Assembly: GCF_036320965.1 (NCBI RefSeq)
Contig: NC_092225.1
Location: 1,574,756-1,638,755, forward strand
Source of the DNA: Panulirus ornatus
Lineage: Eukaryota > Arthropoda > Malacostraca > Decapoda > Palinuridae
DNA: 64,000 nt
Reading direction: 5' to 3'
Shown: piece by piece, positions 1 through 17,125 of the stretch
Layout of the letters: the number at the start of each line of letters is the position of its first letter
Numbering within the stretch: the first letter of the stretch is position 1
Notes under the pieces: generated by a model
What the model was told of the DNA's origin: nothing
Databases searched by the model: none
Seen by the model: the letters and a program-made list of their open reading frames with translations, nothing else
Position numbers and translations under genes: made by a program

Positions 1-1870
<1,870 letters not shown>

Positions 1871-1927
1871 TTCGTCTTCTTCTTATTCTTATCATCATCA
1901 TTATTATCATCATTATTATTATCATTA

Positions 1928-1991
<64 letters not shown>

Positions 1992-2070
1992 CATTATTAT
2001 TATTATCATTATTGCTATTATCATTATTATCATTATTATTATTAATGATATTATCATTATTATTGTTATC
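1871..2070. repeat. (ATT)n/(ATC)n trinucleotide microsatellite
   Basis: A TTC/TTA-rich start passes into ATC and then a long ATT tract with scattered ATC interruptions. Because the period is three, all frames stay open and give false poly-Ile, poly-Leu, poly-Tyr and poly-Asn peptides. SINE-B sequence starts directly at its right end. Confidence 0.95.
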
Positions 2071-2290
2071 ACCCCTGGGGACAGGAGAGAAAGAATGCTT
2101 CCCACTTATTCCCTGCGTGTCGCAGAAGGCTACTAAGAAGAGCTGGGGCGGGTGACTGGAAATCCCCACTTCCTGTATTACCTTCAAAAAGAAAGAAAAT
2201 AGGAGGGAGCCAAATAAGGATGTTTTACTCAAAGGCTCTGTTATCTGTTCATGACGCTACCTCGCTCACGCGGGAAAAAAGGAAAAAAAG
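2071..2290 (+). mobile_element. SINE-B, diverged copy
   Basis: Shows the landmarks of a short repeat seen six times here: a CCCTGGGGAC-like start, TTCCC..TATTCCCTGCGTGTCG, a GGAAATCC core and a terminal GACGCTACCTCGCTCACGCGGG. This copy is more diverged than those at 27.9 and 35.1 kb. It lies between (ATT)n and (TA)n. No coding capacity. Confidence 0.75.
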
Positions 2291-2292
2291 AT

Positions 2293-2295
<3 letters not shown>

Positions 2296-2363
<68 letters not shown>
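2296..2363. repeat. (TA)n microsatellite
   Basis: A pure TA tract filling the gap between the SINE-B 3' end and the truncated 5' edge of the next LINE-A copy. Confidence 0.97.
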
Positions 2364-2366
<3 letters not shown>

Positions 2367-3386
2367 GTATGAAGTCTGTTGGGGATGAGAGAGCTTGGGA
2401 AGTGAGTCAGTTGTTCGCTAATGATACAGCGCTGGTGGCTGATTCATGTGAGAAACTGCAGAAGCTGGTGACTGAGTTTGGTAAAGTGTGTGAAAGAAGA
2501 AAGTTAAGAGTAAATGTGAATAAGAGCAAGGTTATTAGGTACAGTAGGGTTGAGGGTCAAGTCAATTGGGAGGTAAGTTTGAATGGAGAAAAACTGGAGG
2601 AAGTAAAGTGTTTTAGATATCTGGGAGTGGATCTGGCAGCGGATGGAACCATGGAAGCGGAAGTGGATCATAGGGTGGGGGAGGGGGCGAAAATTCTGGG
2701 AGCCTTGAAGAATGTGTGAAAGTCGAGAATATTATCTCGGAAAGCAAAAATGGGTATGTTTGAAGGAATAGTGGTTCCAACAATGTTGTATGGTTGCGAG
2801 GCGTGGGCTATGGATAGAGTTGTGCGCAGGAGGATGGAGGTGCTGAAAATGAGATGTTTGAGGACAATGTGTGATGTGAGGTGGTTTGATCGAGTAAGTA
2901 ACGTAAGGGTAAGAGAGATGTGTGGAAATAAAAAGAGCATGGTTGAGAGAGCAGAAGAGGGTGTTTTGAAATGGTTTGGGCACATGGAGAGAATGAGTGA
3001 GGAAAGATTGACCAAGAGGATATATGTGTCGGAGGTGGAGGGTACGAGGAGAAGTGGGAGAAAAAATTGGAGGTGGAAAGATGGGGTGAAAAAGATTTTG
3101 TGTGATCGGGGCCTGAACATGCAGGAGGGTGAAAGGAGGGCAAGGAATAGAGTGAATTGGATCGATGTGGTATACCGGGATTGACGTGCTGTCAGTGGAT
3201 TGAATCAGGGCATGTGAAGCGTCTGGGGTAAATCATGGAAAGCTGTGTAGGTATGTATATTTGCGTGTGTGGACGTATGTATATACATGTGTATGAGGGT
3301 GGGTTGGGCCATTTCTTTCGTCTGTTTCCTCGCGATACCTCGCAAACGCGGGTGACAGAGACAAAGCAAAAAAAAAAAAAAGAAAA
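2364..3386 (+). mobile_element. LINE-A, 5'-truncated copy (short-UTR subfamily)
   Basis: Contains the last part of the reverse transcriptase, the C-terminal domain and a roughly 200-base 3' UTR. The UTR ends in the family tail (CTCGCAAACGCGGGTGACAG) plus an A-rich run that opens into (TA)n. The 5' truncation falls exactly at the edge of a (TA)n tract. Confidence 0.93.
2369..3184 (+). pseudogene. LINE-A reverse transcriptase/C-terminal fragment, inactivated
   Basis: The reading frame corresponds to the last third or so of the LINE-A polyprotein. Three lesions are visible against intact copies. In the catalytic region the usual LLFADDTALVAD reads LFANDTALVAD: one codon is lost and the first motif C Asp is Asn. 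At 2717-2719 a TGA replaces the TGG that follows AATGTG in other copies. The final codon region reads YRD rather than YRG. The frame reopens in the same phase after the stop, so this is a nonsense change and not a frameshift. Downstream residues (LYGCEAWAMDRV, KWFGHMERMSEER) match the intact copies closely, so it is a fairly recent dead copy. Confidence 0.92.
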
Positions 3387-3394
3387 TATATATA

Positions 3395-3471
<77 letters not shown>
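3387..3471. repeat. (TA)n microsatellite
   Basis: TA tract that follows the A-rich LINE-A 3' tail and runs into the T-rich 3' end of an inverted SINE-B copy. The two elements therefore meet 3' end to 3' end across this tract. Confidence 0.96.
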
Positions 3472-3473
<2 letters not shown>

Positions 3474-3709
3474 CTTTTTTTTTTAAACTATTCGCCATTT
3501 CCCGCGTTAGCGAGGTAGCGTTAGGAACAGAGGACTGGGCCTTTTTTGGAATATCCTCACCTGGCCCCCTCTGTTCCATCTTTTGGAAAATTTAAAAAAA
3601 AAAAACGAGAGGGGAGGATTTCCAGCCCTCCGCTCCCTCCCCTTTTAGTCGCCTTCTACGGCACGCAGGGAATACGTGGGAAGTATTCTTAATCCCTATC
3701 CCCAGGATA

Positions 3710-3711
<2 letters not shown>
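3472..3711 (-). mobile_element. SINE-B copy
   Basis: Read on the minus strand it runs from a CCTGGGGATAGGG-type start through TTCCCACGTATTCCCTGCGTG, GCGACTAAAAGGGGAGGGAG and an internal T/A-rich spacer to the tail CGCTACCTCGCTAACGCGGG and AAATGGCGAATAG. No open frame and no clear tRNA A/B box. (TA)n lies on both sides. Confidence 0.88.

Positions 3712-3796
<85 letters not shown>
3712..3796. repeat. (TA)n microsatellite
   Basis: TA tract separating two SINE-B copies in the same orientation. Confidence 0.96.
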
Positions 3797-6158
<2,362 letters not shown>

Positions 6159-6175
6159 AAATATATATATATATT

Positions 6176-6984
<809 letters not shown>

Positions 6985-7100
6985 AGAAGGATGTATATGC
7001 ACAGAGGTGGTATTCTTAGGCTATAAACACAGAGGGAATGTTCTGAGGCTATGTACACAGAGGCAGAGTTCTGAGGCTATATACACAGCTCTATATACAG
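6985..7100. repeat. Degenerate tandem repeat, about 34 bp
   Basis: Three to four imperfect copies of a phrase built around CACAGAGG..GTTCTGAGGCTAT. A solitary relative occurs at about 1680-1720, outside any array. Confidence 0.6.
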
Positions 7101-7600
7101 GACAATCAATCAATATCGCTACTGCTATGAGTTTCTAGAAAGAGAAATGTTGTATCCCTTAGTATTCTCCTCCTAGACTTGCCCCTGTATTTTGCTGCCC
7201 CAGAAAAAAAGAAAAAGAGGAAAAAATAAGGTATTTCAGGTAAGTTCCCCGTAAGGTCTGCAGCCTTGAGCAGGAAAGAAAATGGATTACGTACAAGAAA
7301 AAGTTCCTGGGAAACATTCATAAGAAAAGTCAACAGGTAAATGTTGGCTGAGACTCGTATTTTGTCTTTCTCGCACGGAAGCTGCGGCCGGCTGTTTGCC
7401 CAGCAATCATTACTGCTTGTAACGAGCGAACCACCATTGTTACCTCCAGAATAGGTGGATTGGATTTGTTTGAGTAAGGAGAGGGAGAGAAAGCCCAAAT
7501 GTGTGCAGGTAATTGTTTAATTAGGTACACTGTGTGCTGATTATGATCATAGCAAGTGGTTTGAAGAAGTTTTGTAAATCCGGTTTTCCAGCTCTAGGCT
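7101..7600. other. Anonymous sequence, no gene recognised
   Basis: Only short open frames without recognisable domains. Nothing else structured was seen. Confidence 0.4.
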
Positions 7601-8640
7601 AGTCATTTGTAAGCTGTTGCATGGTGGGCGTTCACTGGGAGGATGTTCAGCGGCAGGTTGTTACATAGTAGGTGTTCATTAGCAGGCCATACATCTGGGC
7701 TGATACACAGGTGTTTATTAGCAGGCTTTTCATCTGTACGCTGTCACACAGTAAGTGTTCACTGGTAGGGTGTTCAGTGGCAGGATGGTACATAGCAGGT
7801 GTTCATTGTTTGTCTGTTCTTTGGTAGACTGATGAAAAGAAGACTGGCCAGAGGTACGTCTCCAGGTGGTCGAAAATGTTTGGATAAGCAACCGAGTACA
7901 ACGGTACTATCAATGAATACAACGGCACGACGGTACGATCTATAAGGAAGATGTCACGACTCTTAAGCACAACGAGCAATATGGTACCTTTTGATGGAAT
8001 ACTTAATTCATTTGTTATGTGCCAGACGTCAGAACAGTAGAATGTTCTGTTTCAGGATGAACAGACGATGGGGTAATTACTAGTAGTAATCAGAGATTTG
8101 GGATGATCAACTATTGAATCTTCAGCAGCGAAGCTTCCAGGGACGGCGTTCACTGATATTGCTCAGCAAAGTATTCTTAGTGGTCGAGTAGTCAACAGTA
8201 GAGCGTGCAACGGGAGAGAGTGTAAGGGTAGTGTTCAGCGTCAGGGTGTTCAACGGTCGGACAGTGTTCAAAGGTGAGATGGTTAGAGTTCCTGTCCAAC
8301 GATTGCATGATCAGAGACAATGTTGAGAGGTTTTGTTGAACACACGGCTGTTAGATGATGATGAAGAGTATGTATGTAGAGGTCAGAGACAGGTTGCTTA
8401 TGGGTAGGATGGTCAGTGTTCTGTGGTAGTGTTCAGCAGTGGGATGTTAAATGAGAGTATGTGACGATGGGATGGTTAGTGACACTGCCCTGCGAGATAA
8501 TGTTCATCAGTGGAATGTTTCATGATGGTATTCATGAATGGAAATTTCTTCGTTCGGATGGTTAGAGATAAGTGTTCATCGGAAAATTCAATAGCGGGAT
8601 ATTGCTTAATGATATTCAATAAATGGTTGTTAGCATTTTG
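7601..8640. repeat. Field of decayed minisatellite sequence
   Basis: Phrases such as GGTGTTCATTAGCAGG, GTGTTCACTGG, GTGTTCAGCG and GATGGTTAG recur at irregular intervals of a few tens of bases. I read this as an old tandem array that has diverged. Period and copy number cannot be fixed by eye. No coding frame stands out. Confidence 0.5.
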
Positions 8641-8930
8641 AAGGGCTTTATGTCAAACACATGTCCTCATACCCCCTCGTCCCTCGTGTATAGTTCTCCA
8701 AAATTGAAAGAAATGTAAACTACATAACTTGCCTGACGTTCATCACTTGGCCATGAAACATAACGCCTCCCTCCATGTATAGTCTGAAGAATTGGCTGAG
8801 TCGTCCCAGGGGAACTGTGTCAAGCCACCGTCATTCACTGTCATGCCTCGTGTGAATGAGGTGTCACTCATTTGAGACCCCAAAACTTTATGCGCAGAAA
8901 GTTGGCTTTAGTTACAGTGTAAGGGAGTGG
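8641..8930. other. Anonymous sequence
   Basis: About 290 bases with nothing recognised. Confidence 0.4.
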
Positions 8931-10190
<1,260 letters not shown>

Positions 10191-10239
10191 GTGTGGAAGC
10201 GAACTATCTGACCCACGAAATAGATGGCCGCAGAGAGAG

Positions 10240-10251
10240 TGCGCATGCGCA
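10240..10251. promoter_or_regulatory. Perfect NRF-1-type palindrome TGCGCATGCGCA
   Basis: The 12-base self-complementary sequence matches the canonical binding site of NRF-1 and its arthropod relative erect wing (YGCGCAYGCGCR). It lies in a locally GC-rich patch together with AGATGGCCGC, which is close to but not identical with a YY1/Pho core, and a CCGCCC box at about 10270. Such combinations mark housekeeping promoters in animals. Whether any transcript starts here cannot be judged, because I recognise no adjacent exon. Confidence 0.4.
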
Positions 10252-10302
10252 CCTGTTGCGCAGGTGTGCACCGCCCAGCAAGTCATATTTTTCGTAAGGT
10301 AA

Positions 10303-10850
10303 TCAGCTGCTCAGTGGATTCAGCGGTGATGTTAATCATTAAGTAATCCAGCAGGGTTTTGATGAGTTTTGTTGGTATGGGATTTTTCTTTTTGTCCGTG
10401 ATACAGATCCTGTGGCTTCCATGTTGTCTAATCTTATGATTCTGCATAAGATGAATATTGAATCAAGAGTTTATCTCATTTAGATTATATTGATTTGAAG
10501 TGCAATATTTTTTCATGAACGTGTAGTCAATGTGGCGAGTCCTTGCACCTACATCCAGAGAGCGTAGTAAATATGACACATGAATTTACACAAATATCGT
10601 GAATGGGCACACACACTGTAACTGTGGACACACACACTGTAACTGGTATATGTATATTTGACATTAATTAATGACAGTATATGTCATCAATAGCCAATAA
10701 TATACAGTTTATGTCCTCATTAAGCATGCAACGAGGATATATCGGCGGTTATTTATTTCGTACGCTGAGATATATCCCACTTAATCACACTAAATATCTA
10801 ACGCGTTGAGGCAAGTCACTTACTTCGCAGAACTCAGATACTTTACTTGA
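10303..10850. other. Anonymous AT-rich sequence
   Basis: Contains a short repeated phrase ACACACACTGTAACTG at about 10610-10640. No gene recognised. Confidence 0.4.
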
Positions 10851-11285
10851 CACTGGCGTCACTGCTCTCGGGTTTTAAGACCCGAGCCACTCTTCCCAGG
10901 TCTTGGGTCCGGTGTCACTGCTCTCACTGACCGAGGTTCGTACCCTCAATTCTTGAGTCTGAAGTCACTGCTTTTAAGGCTTGTGCTCTGTGTCGCTGCT
11001 CCCAAGTGTTAAGGACAGTGTCACTGCTCTTGAGTCTAATGTCTGCCGTCAGTGTTTTCAACTCTTGAGTCCGATGCACTGTCTCACATCTGAAGACTGA
11101 AGTCGCTGCTCTCAAGTCTTTAAGTCCAAGTCTTACGCTAGGTGTCATTGTTATCATATTTTGTGTCCAGTGTCACTGTTCTCAAATTTTAGAGCTTGGT
11201 GTCACTGCTCTAAAGGCTTAGGGTCTCAGGTTTTAGGGCCGGTGTCACTGTTTTCAAGTCTAAGTATCGTAGTCACTGCTCGGGG
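10851..11285. repeat. Degenerate minisatellite, about 35-40 bp
   Basis: About a dozen imperfect copies of a unit built around GTGTCACTGCTCTCAAGTCTTG (written here with a break after CTCAAG: TCTTG follows). Copies differ in length and sequence, so the array is old. A lone relative sits at about 17865-17920. Confidence 0.75.
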
Positions 11286-11377
11286 GAGGAGTCTGTAGAC
11301 TGTGCAGAAACCTAAACACACCAAATGAGCGACTGGTATTGTAAAGAAGAAAGTGGTATTAAAGATTACGTGGGCCA
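11286..11377. other. Spacer between two minisatellites
   Basis: Unique-looking sequence of about 90 bases, nothing recognised. Confidence 0.4.
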
Positions 11378-11622
11378 CTCGCTCATGTCTAACACCTGCC
11401 AACATGTGGATCACTTGCCCATATGTATGACACCTGCCAATATGTTCAACATATTAGGTCGCTCGTTCGTATCCTTGTACACGCTCCAGGCTCACTCACC
11501 CATACTCCTGACGCTTGCCAACTTATTAGATCACCTGCCCATATCCTTGACACATGCTAACATGTTGGATCACTCGCCCATATCCGGAACGCCTGCCAAC
11601 ATGTTGCATTACTCACCCACGT
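11378..11622. repeat. Degenerate minisatellite, about 42 bp
   Basis: Imperfect copies share CACCTGCCAACATGTTGGAT and TCACTCGCCCATATCCTTGAC. About six copies. Distinct in sequence from the arrays on either side. Confidence 0.78.
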
Positions 11623-11784
11623 AAACCCACGTGAGCCACTGTGGCAGTGGCAAAGAGAGGCAAAGAGACCATAAACAATCGAGAATATAGATTCACGTAC
11701 AGGAGAAGTCGTGTTGATCCTCAGGTGGTGTAGATTCTACTGTCTGTAGCTCACCTGACCAGCACAACTTCATCAAGGTAGATT
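11623..11784. other. Spacer sequence
   Basis: Nothing recognised. Confidence 0.4.
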
Positions 11785-11997
11785 ACATTTATACCACCAA
11801 GTTTTTTTCTATACTTCCAAGTTCCATTTATACCACCAAGTTTCATTTATACCTCCAAATTTCATTTATGTCAACAACTTCCATTTATATCAAGTTCCAT
11901 TTACACCACCAAGTTCCATTTATGCCAACAAGTTTCATTTATACTTCCAAGTTCCGATTACATCTCGAAGCTCAATTTAAACCTCCAAGTTCAAACT
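11785..11997. repeat. Degenerate minisatellite, about 20-23 bp
   Basis: Nine or ten imperfect copies of CCAAGTTCCATTTATACCA. The third unrelated minisatellite within 1.2 kb. Confidence 0.8.
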
Positions 11998-12369
11998 AAG
12001 TGCATTTCATGTTATTTACTATTTCACTCAGAGCAGACTCAAAACGTTAGCCCTGCTCGTAGCGTGCTAGCTATCCTTGCCTGTGTAAAGAGGGACCATC
12101 AAATCTCTGGCTTACCTCCCTTGCTCACGCACAGGATCTATGAAGTCGGAGCTCTCGTGCCTATACCAGTAAGTCCTGAATGTTGCTTCCAGGGAATAAG
12201 CCGTTGGCCAATCAGCTTCCCATTCTAAGGAAATGTAACGTGGTGACGTGGATCAGCGATAACTGTGCCAGATGGGCGCTTGTTAAGTTCCAGCGTTCCC
12301 AGAAGGAAGAGAACTAACGGACCAGATCAATCATGGAGTTCGCTGTATTGCAGCTGTTAACTTGCACTG
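11998..12369. other. Anonymous sequence, no gene recognised
   Basis: No domain or repeat recognised. Confidence 0.4.
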
Positions 12370-12722
<353 letters not shown>

Positions 12723-13190
12723 CCTAGCATAGTGTTGCCTCGTACAGCGCAGGTGTGTCATGTACCTTCACCTGGCCATATAACTTTCCTTGAAGAATTG
12801 AAAACTGACTTTACGTAAAATTGTATGAAGACAGGCACACAACCAGTTGTTCCCGATGTCGTGCTTAGCGAGCTATGCATACAGCAGGATTCTATAGTCT
12901 TTTTCTGACTAGGCTAAGGTTCAGAGGATCAACGTATGATGACTGGAGAGGTCCAAAGTGATCAAGTCGGGAGCAGGATTTAAGGCGGCAACGGCGGGGT
13001 TCAGAGAAGGGTGACGTTACCATTCGGTTACAACCCTCCATGTAATGTGGAACACAGATGAGCACATTATCATGCTAGAAAAAGACAGAAAATATGAACA
13101 GCAAATTACACAAACAATCGACTTGAAGCGTTAGTCCTGAAATGTAAACTAGTTATATCAGAGATGTTATATTGATGCAATTTCATCTGT
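12723..13190. other. Anonymous sequence
   Basis: No gene recognised. Confidence 0.4.
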
Positions 13191-13194
13191 TGAC

Positions 13195-13725
13195 AGCTGG
13201 TGTGAGGGAGGTAAATGCAAGGAACTAGGAGGGAGGGGCATGTTCTCATTCTCTTGCGGTAAGTTTTGAAGGGTTCTTGGGGGTTAATTACTTGCAATTT
13301 GCTGATGACACTGTACTGGTGGCATAATCGACCTAGAAATTGCCAAAGCTGGTGTGTAATTCTGCGAGAGTGTGCGGTAGGAGACTATTGAGAGTAAATG
13401 CGGATAAAAGCAGTGTATTAGATTTAGCAATGGAGAAGTCAGGTTACCTGGAGTGTGTGTTTGATTCTGGAGAAAATGAAAAAATTAGAGTGTTTTAGAT
13501 ATCTAGGAGTGGACGTGACAGCGAACGGCACCATCAGAGTTAAATGAGCCAAAATGATGAGTGATATCCTAAGGTCTTAGCCCCACTGAGGTATGTGTAG
13601 AAAAAAAGGTCTCTGAATGTAATAATAGATGTGTTTTATGGATGCGCGTCATTGGCCTTGGATGAATGTGTTGGAAATGAAATATTTCAGGGCAATTTAT
13701 GGTGTGAGGTGGGATGACCGAATGC
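13195..13725 (+). pseudogene. Very old LINE-A-related reverse transcriptase relic
   Basis: No long frame survives, but the piecewise translation aligns with LINE-A. It shows VREVNA, then QFADDTVLVA (motif C intact), KLPKLV, RRLLRVNADKS, a KLECFRYLGVDVTANGT stretch, and later VLEMKYFRAIYGVRWDDR. Order and spacing follow the intact LINE-A protein from just after motif B into the C-terminal domain, with frameshifts and small deletions. Together with the 12.5 kb relic it shows an older wave of this lineage. No (TA)n bracket remains. Confidence 0.82.
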
Positions 13726-14002
13726 TTATGATGTTCATTTATCAAGTTTTGCGTTAATATTTCTGTTATTGGTGTAAGAAAAGTTGAAGTTTATATAATA
13801 TGATAAGTCTTGAGGTCAGACCTCAGTTCCCAGGCCCTCTGTGACTGCACTTTGATCCATCAGGTCTGACCTCACCTGACTTGTCTAAGAGATGACTTAC
13901 CATGTTGATATGACCTACTCCTGCCCTAATCTTGGTAAATACCATTTTTTCATGTTGGCTGAGAGGGCACGGACGAGTAAGACCCTAATCAAATTCATCT
14001 CA

Positions 14003-14007
<5 letters not shown>
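13726..14007. other. Anonymous sequence
   Basis: Nothing recognised. Contains a short direct repeat of TCTGACCTCA. Confidence 0.4.
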
Positions 14008-14098
<91 letters not shown>

Positions 14099-14099
14099 T
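14008..14099. repeat. (TA)n microsatellite
   Basis: TA tract adjacent to the 3' end of the inverted LINE-A piece that follows. Confidence 0.97.
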
Positions 14100-14115
14100 A
14101 TATTCATTTCTTATC

Positions 14116-14573
14116 ATTCTTTGTCGCTGTCTCCCGCGTTAGCGAGGTAGCGCAAGAGAACAGACGAAAGAATGGCCCAACCCACCCACATACACATGTA
14201 TATACATAAACGCCCACACATGCACATATACATACCTGTACATTTCAACGAATAACATACTTATGCATACACAGACATATACATATATACACATGTACAT
14301 ATACATACATGCTGCCTTCATCCATTTCCGCCGCCACCCTGCCACACATGAAATGGCACCCCCCATCCCCTGCGTGCACGCGAGATAGCGCTATGAAAAG
14401 ACAACAAAGGCCACATTCGTTCACGCTCAGTCTAGCTGTCATGTGTAATGCACCGAAACCACAGCTCCCTTTCCACATCCAGGCCCCACAAAACTTTCCA
14501 TGGTTTACCCCAAACGCTTCACATGCCCTGGTTCAATCCATTGACAGCACGTCGACCCCGGTATGCCACATCG
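14116..14573 (-). mobile_element. LINE-A 3' end fragment (long-UTR type)
   Basis: Minus-strand 3' UTR of about 440 bases plus only the last few coding bases (the GTATACCGGGG region reads GTATGCCACATCGT here on the plus strand). Its 5' edge is cut by a second LINE-A 3' fragment in the same orientation, so this is two insertions or an internal rearrangement. Confidence 0.88.
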
Positions 14574-14724
14574 TACTTAACCGTCGTCTCCCGGGTTAGC
14601 GAGGTAGCGCAAGGAAACAGATAAGGAATGGCCAACCCACCTACATACACATGTATATACATAAACGCCCACACACGCACATGTACATACAAAAGCATTT
14701 CAACGTATGCATACATATACATAC

Positions 14725-14728
<4 letters not shown>
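14574..14728 (-). mobile_element. Second LINE-A 3'-UTR fragment, tandem with the first
   Basis: Repeats the terminal UTR from the CTCCCGGGTTAGCGAGGTAG landmark for about 150 bases, then stops at (TA)n. No coding sequence. Confidence 0.85.
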
Positions 14729-14817
<89 letters not shown>

Positions 14818-14820
14818 TTT
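14729..14820. repeat. (TA)n plus T20
   Basis: TA tract followed by 20 T bases, which form the poly(A) tail, on the minus strand, of the LINE-A copy to the right. Confidence 0.96.
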
Positions 14821-15854
14821 ATACTTTGTCGCTGTCTCCCGCGTTTGCGAGGTAGCGCAAGGAAACAGACGAAAGAAATGGCCCAACCCCCCCCCCCCAT
14901 ACACATGTACATACACACGTCCACACACGCAAATATACATACCTACACAGCTTTCCATGGTTTACCCCAGACGCTTCACATGCCTTGATTCAATCCACTG
15001 ACAGCACGTCAACCCCTGTATACCACATCGCTCCAATTCACTCTATTCCTTGCCCTCCTTTCACCCTCCTGCATGTTCAGGCCCCGATCACACAAAATCT
15101 TTTTCACTCCATCTTTCCACCTCCAATTTGGTCTCCCTCTTCTCCTCGTTCCCTCCACCTCCGACACATATATCCTCTTGGTCAATCTTTCCTCACTCAT
15201 TCTCTCCATGTGCCCAAACCATTTCAAAACACCCTCTTCTGCTCTCTCAACCACGCTCTTTTTATTTCCACACATCTCTCTTACCCTTACGTTACTTACT
15301 CGATCAAACCACCTCACACCACACATTTTCCTCAAACATCTCATTTCCAGCACATCCATCCTCCTGCGCACATCTCTATCCATAGCCCACGCCTCGCAAC
15401 CATACAACATTGTTGGTACCACTATTCCTTCAAACATACCCATTTTTGCTTTCCGAGATAATGTTCTCGACTTCCACACATTTTTCAAGGCTCCCAAAAT
15501 TTTCGCCCCCTCCCCCACCCTATGATCCACTTCCGCTTCCATGGTTCCATCCGCTGACAGATCCACTCCCAGATATCTAAAACACTTCACTTCCTCCAGT
15601 TTTTCTCCATTCAAACTCACCTCCCAATTGACTTGACCCTCACCCCTACTGTACCTAATAACCTTGCTCTTATTCACATTTACTCTTAACTTTCTTCTTC
15701 CACACACTTTACCAAACTCAGTCACCAGCTTCTGCAGTTTCTCACATGAATCAGCCACCAGCGCTGTATCATCAGCGAACAACAACTGACTCACTTCCCA
15801 AGCTCTCTCATCCCCAACAGACTTCATACTTGCCCCTCTTTCCAGGACTCTTGC

Positions 15855-15856
<2 letters not shown>
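14821..15856 (-). mobile_element. LINE-A, 5'-truncated copy (short-UTR subfamily)
   Basis: About 1 kb: short UTR with a C11 run, then an uninterrupted minus-strand frame (15009-15856) from NARVLERGASMKSV through FADD to VVYRG. Carries private residues RGEGQVNWE, VDLSADG, MDRDVRRR and CLRK that are also in the 25.4-27.9 kb copy. The 5' edge abuts (TA)n. The frame continues artefactually through the TA tract, so the true LINE-A part ends at 15856. Confidence 0.94.

Positions 15857-15937
<81 letters not shown>
15857..15937. repeat. (TA)n microsatellite
   Basis: TA tract between two LINE-A copies of the same orientation. Confidence 0.96.
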
Positions 15938-15997
15938 CCATACTTGCTGCCTTCTTCCATATTCGTCGCCACGTCGCCACACACGAAAAAAAGCATG

Positions 15998-16029
<32 letters not shown>

Positions 16030-16870
16030 ACACACACACCCCACCCCACCCCATCCCCCAGCGAGGCTGCGCCAGGAACAGACAAAGGAGGCCACATTCA
16101 TTCACATTCAGACTCTAGCTGTCATGTGTGATTCACCGAAACCACAGCTCCCTTTCCACATCCAGGCCCCCACAGACCCTTCCATGGTTCACCCCAGACG
16201 CCTCACATGCCCTGATTTAATCCACTGACAGCACGTCGACCCCAGTGCACCACATCGTTCCAATTCACTCTATTTCGTGCACGCTTTTCACCCTTCTGTA
16301 TGTCCGGGCCCCGATCGCTCAAAATCTTTTTCACTCCACTCTTCCACCTCCTTCCCTTCACCTCTGACACATATATCTTCTTTGTCAAGCTTTCCTCACT
16401 CATTCTTTCCCTGTGTCCAAATCATTTCAACACACCCTCTTCTGGTCTCTCAACCACACTCCTTTTACCACCACACACCCCTAATACCCTATCCTTACTT
16501 ACTCGATCGAACCACCTCACATTACATCTTGTCTTCAAACATTTCATTTCCAACACATCCACGCTCCTCCGCACAACCCTATCAATACCCCATGTCTCGC
16601 AACCACATAACATTGTTGGAACCACTATTCCCTCAGACTCACGTATTTTTGCTCTCCGAGATAACGTTCTCGCCCTCCACACATTCTTGAACGCTCCCAG
16701 AACCTTCGCTCCCTCCCCCACCCCTGTGACTCACCTCCGCTTCCATAGTTTCATCCGCTGCTAAGTCCACTCCTAGATATCTAAAACACTTCACCTCCCC
16801 CATTCCTTCTCCACTCAAACTCACCTCCCAACCACCCTGTCCCTCCACCCCACCGAACGGAACAACCCCG
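15938..16870 (-). mobile_element. LINE-A, older diverged copy (long-UTR subfamily)
   Basis: Minus-strand UTR and C-terminal domain in several frames: VKGRRWKSGVKKILSDRG near 16300, GVVVPTMLCGCETWGIDRVV-like sequence near 16600 and EVKCFRYLGVDLAADET near 16780. Frames shift at least twice. The UTR contains a C17 run followed by (CA)n at about 15999-16039. More substitutions than most neighbours. Confidence 0.9.
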
Positions 16871-16922
16871 TCTGTTTCCTGGCGCTACCTCGCCGATGCA
16901 GGAAACGGCGATTACATATGTG

Positions 16923-16928
<6 letters not shown>
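16871..16928 (+). mobile_element. Solo LINE-A/SINE-B tail fragment
   Basis: Plus-strand CTGTTTCCTGGCGCTACCTC followed by GCCGATGCAGGAAACGGCGA matches the shared 3' end of LINE-A and SINE-B, then passes into (TA)n. It is inverted relative to the LINE-A copy it touches. Confidence 0.75.

Positions 16929-17018
<90 letters not shown>
16929..17018. repeat. (TA)n microsatellite
   Basis: TA tract with one CATA interruption. It sits between a LINE/SINE-B tail and the 3' end of an inverted tRNA-derived SINE. Confidence 0.96.
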
Positions 17019-17125
17019 AAACCTAACCTGAGCTAGGTACCCTTTTTTATTGCCCAACCAGGATTCGAACCAATGCACTCGGCCGTAGACAACCTGTGAA
17101 TACCGCACGGTCAAGAACGCAAACC
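17019..17125 (-). mobile_element. tRNA-derived SINE (SINE-T)
   Basis: On the minus strand an A-box-like TTGACCGTGCGGTA is followed about 40 bases later by a perfect polymerase III B box GGTTCGAATCC, then a body ending GGTACCTAGCTCAGGTTAGG and (TA)n. The same body end occurs at 34750-34780 on the plus strand (GGTACCTGGTTTAGGTTAG), so this is a repeated family and not a tRNA gene. Confidence 0.7.

Noticed and set aside
17019..17045. Telomere-like AACCTAACC
   Set aside because: Only about one and a half copies of the arthropod TTAGG repeat, and it is part of the SINE-T 3' body, which recurs at 34.77 kb.
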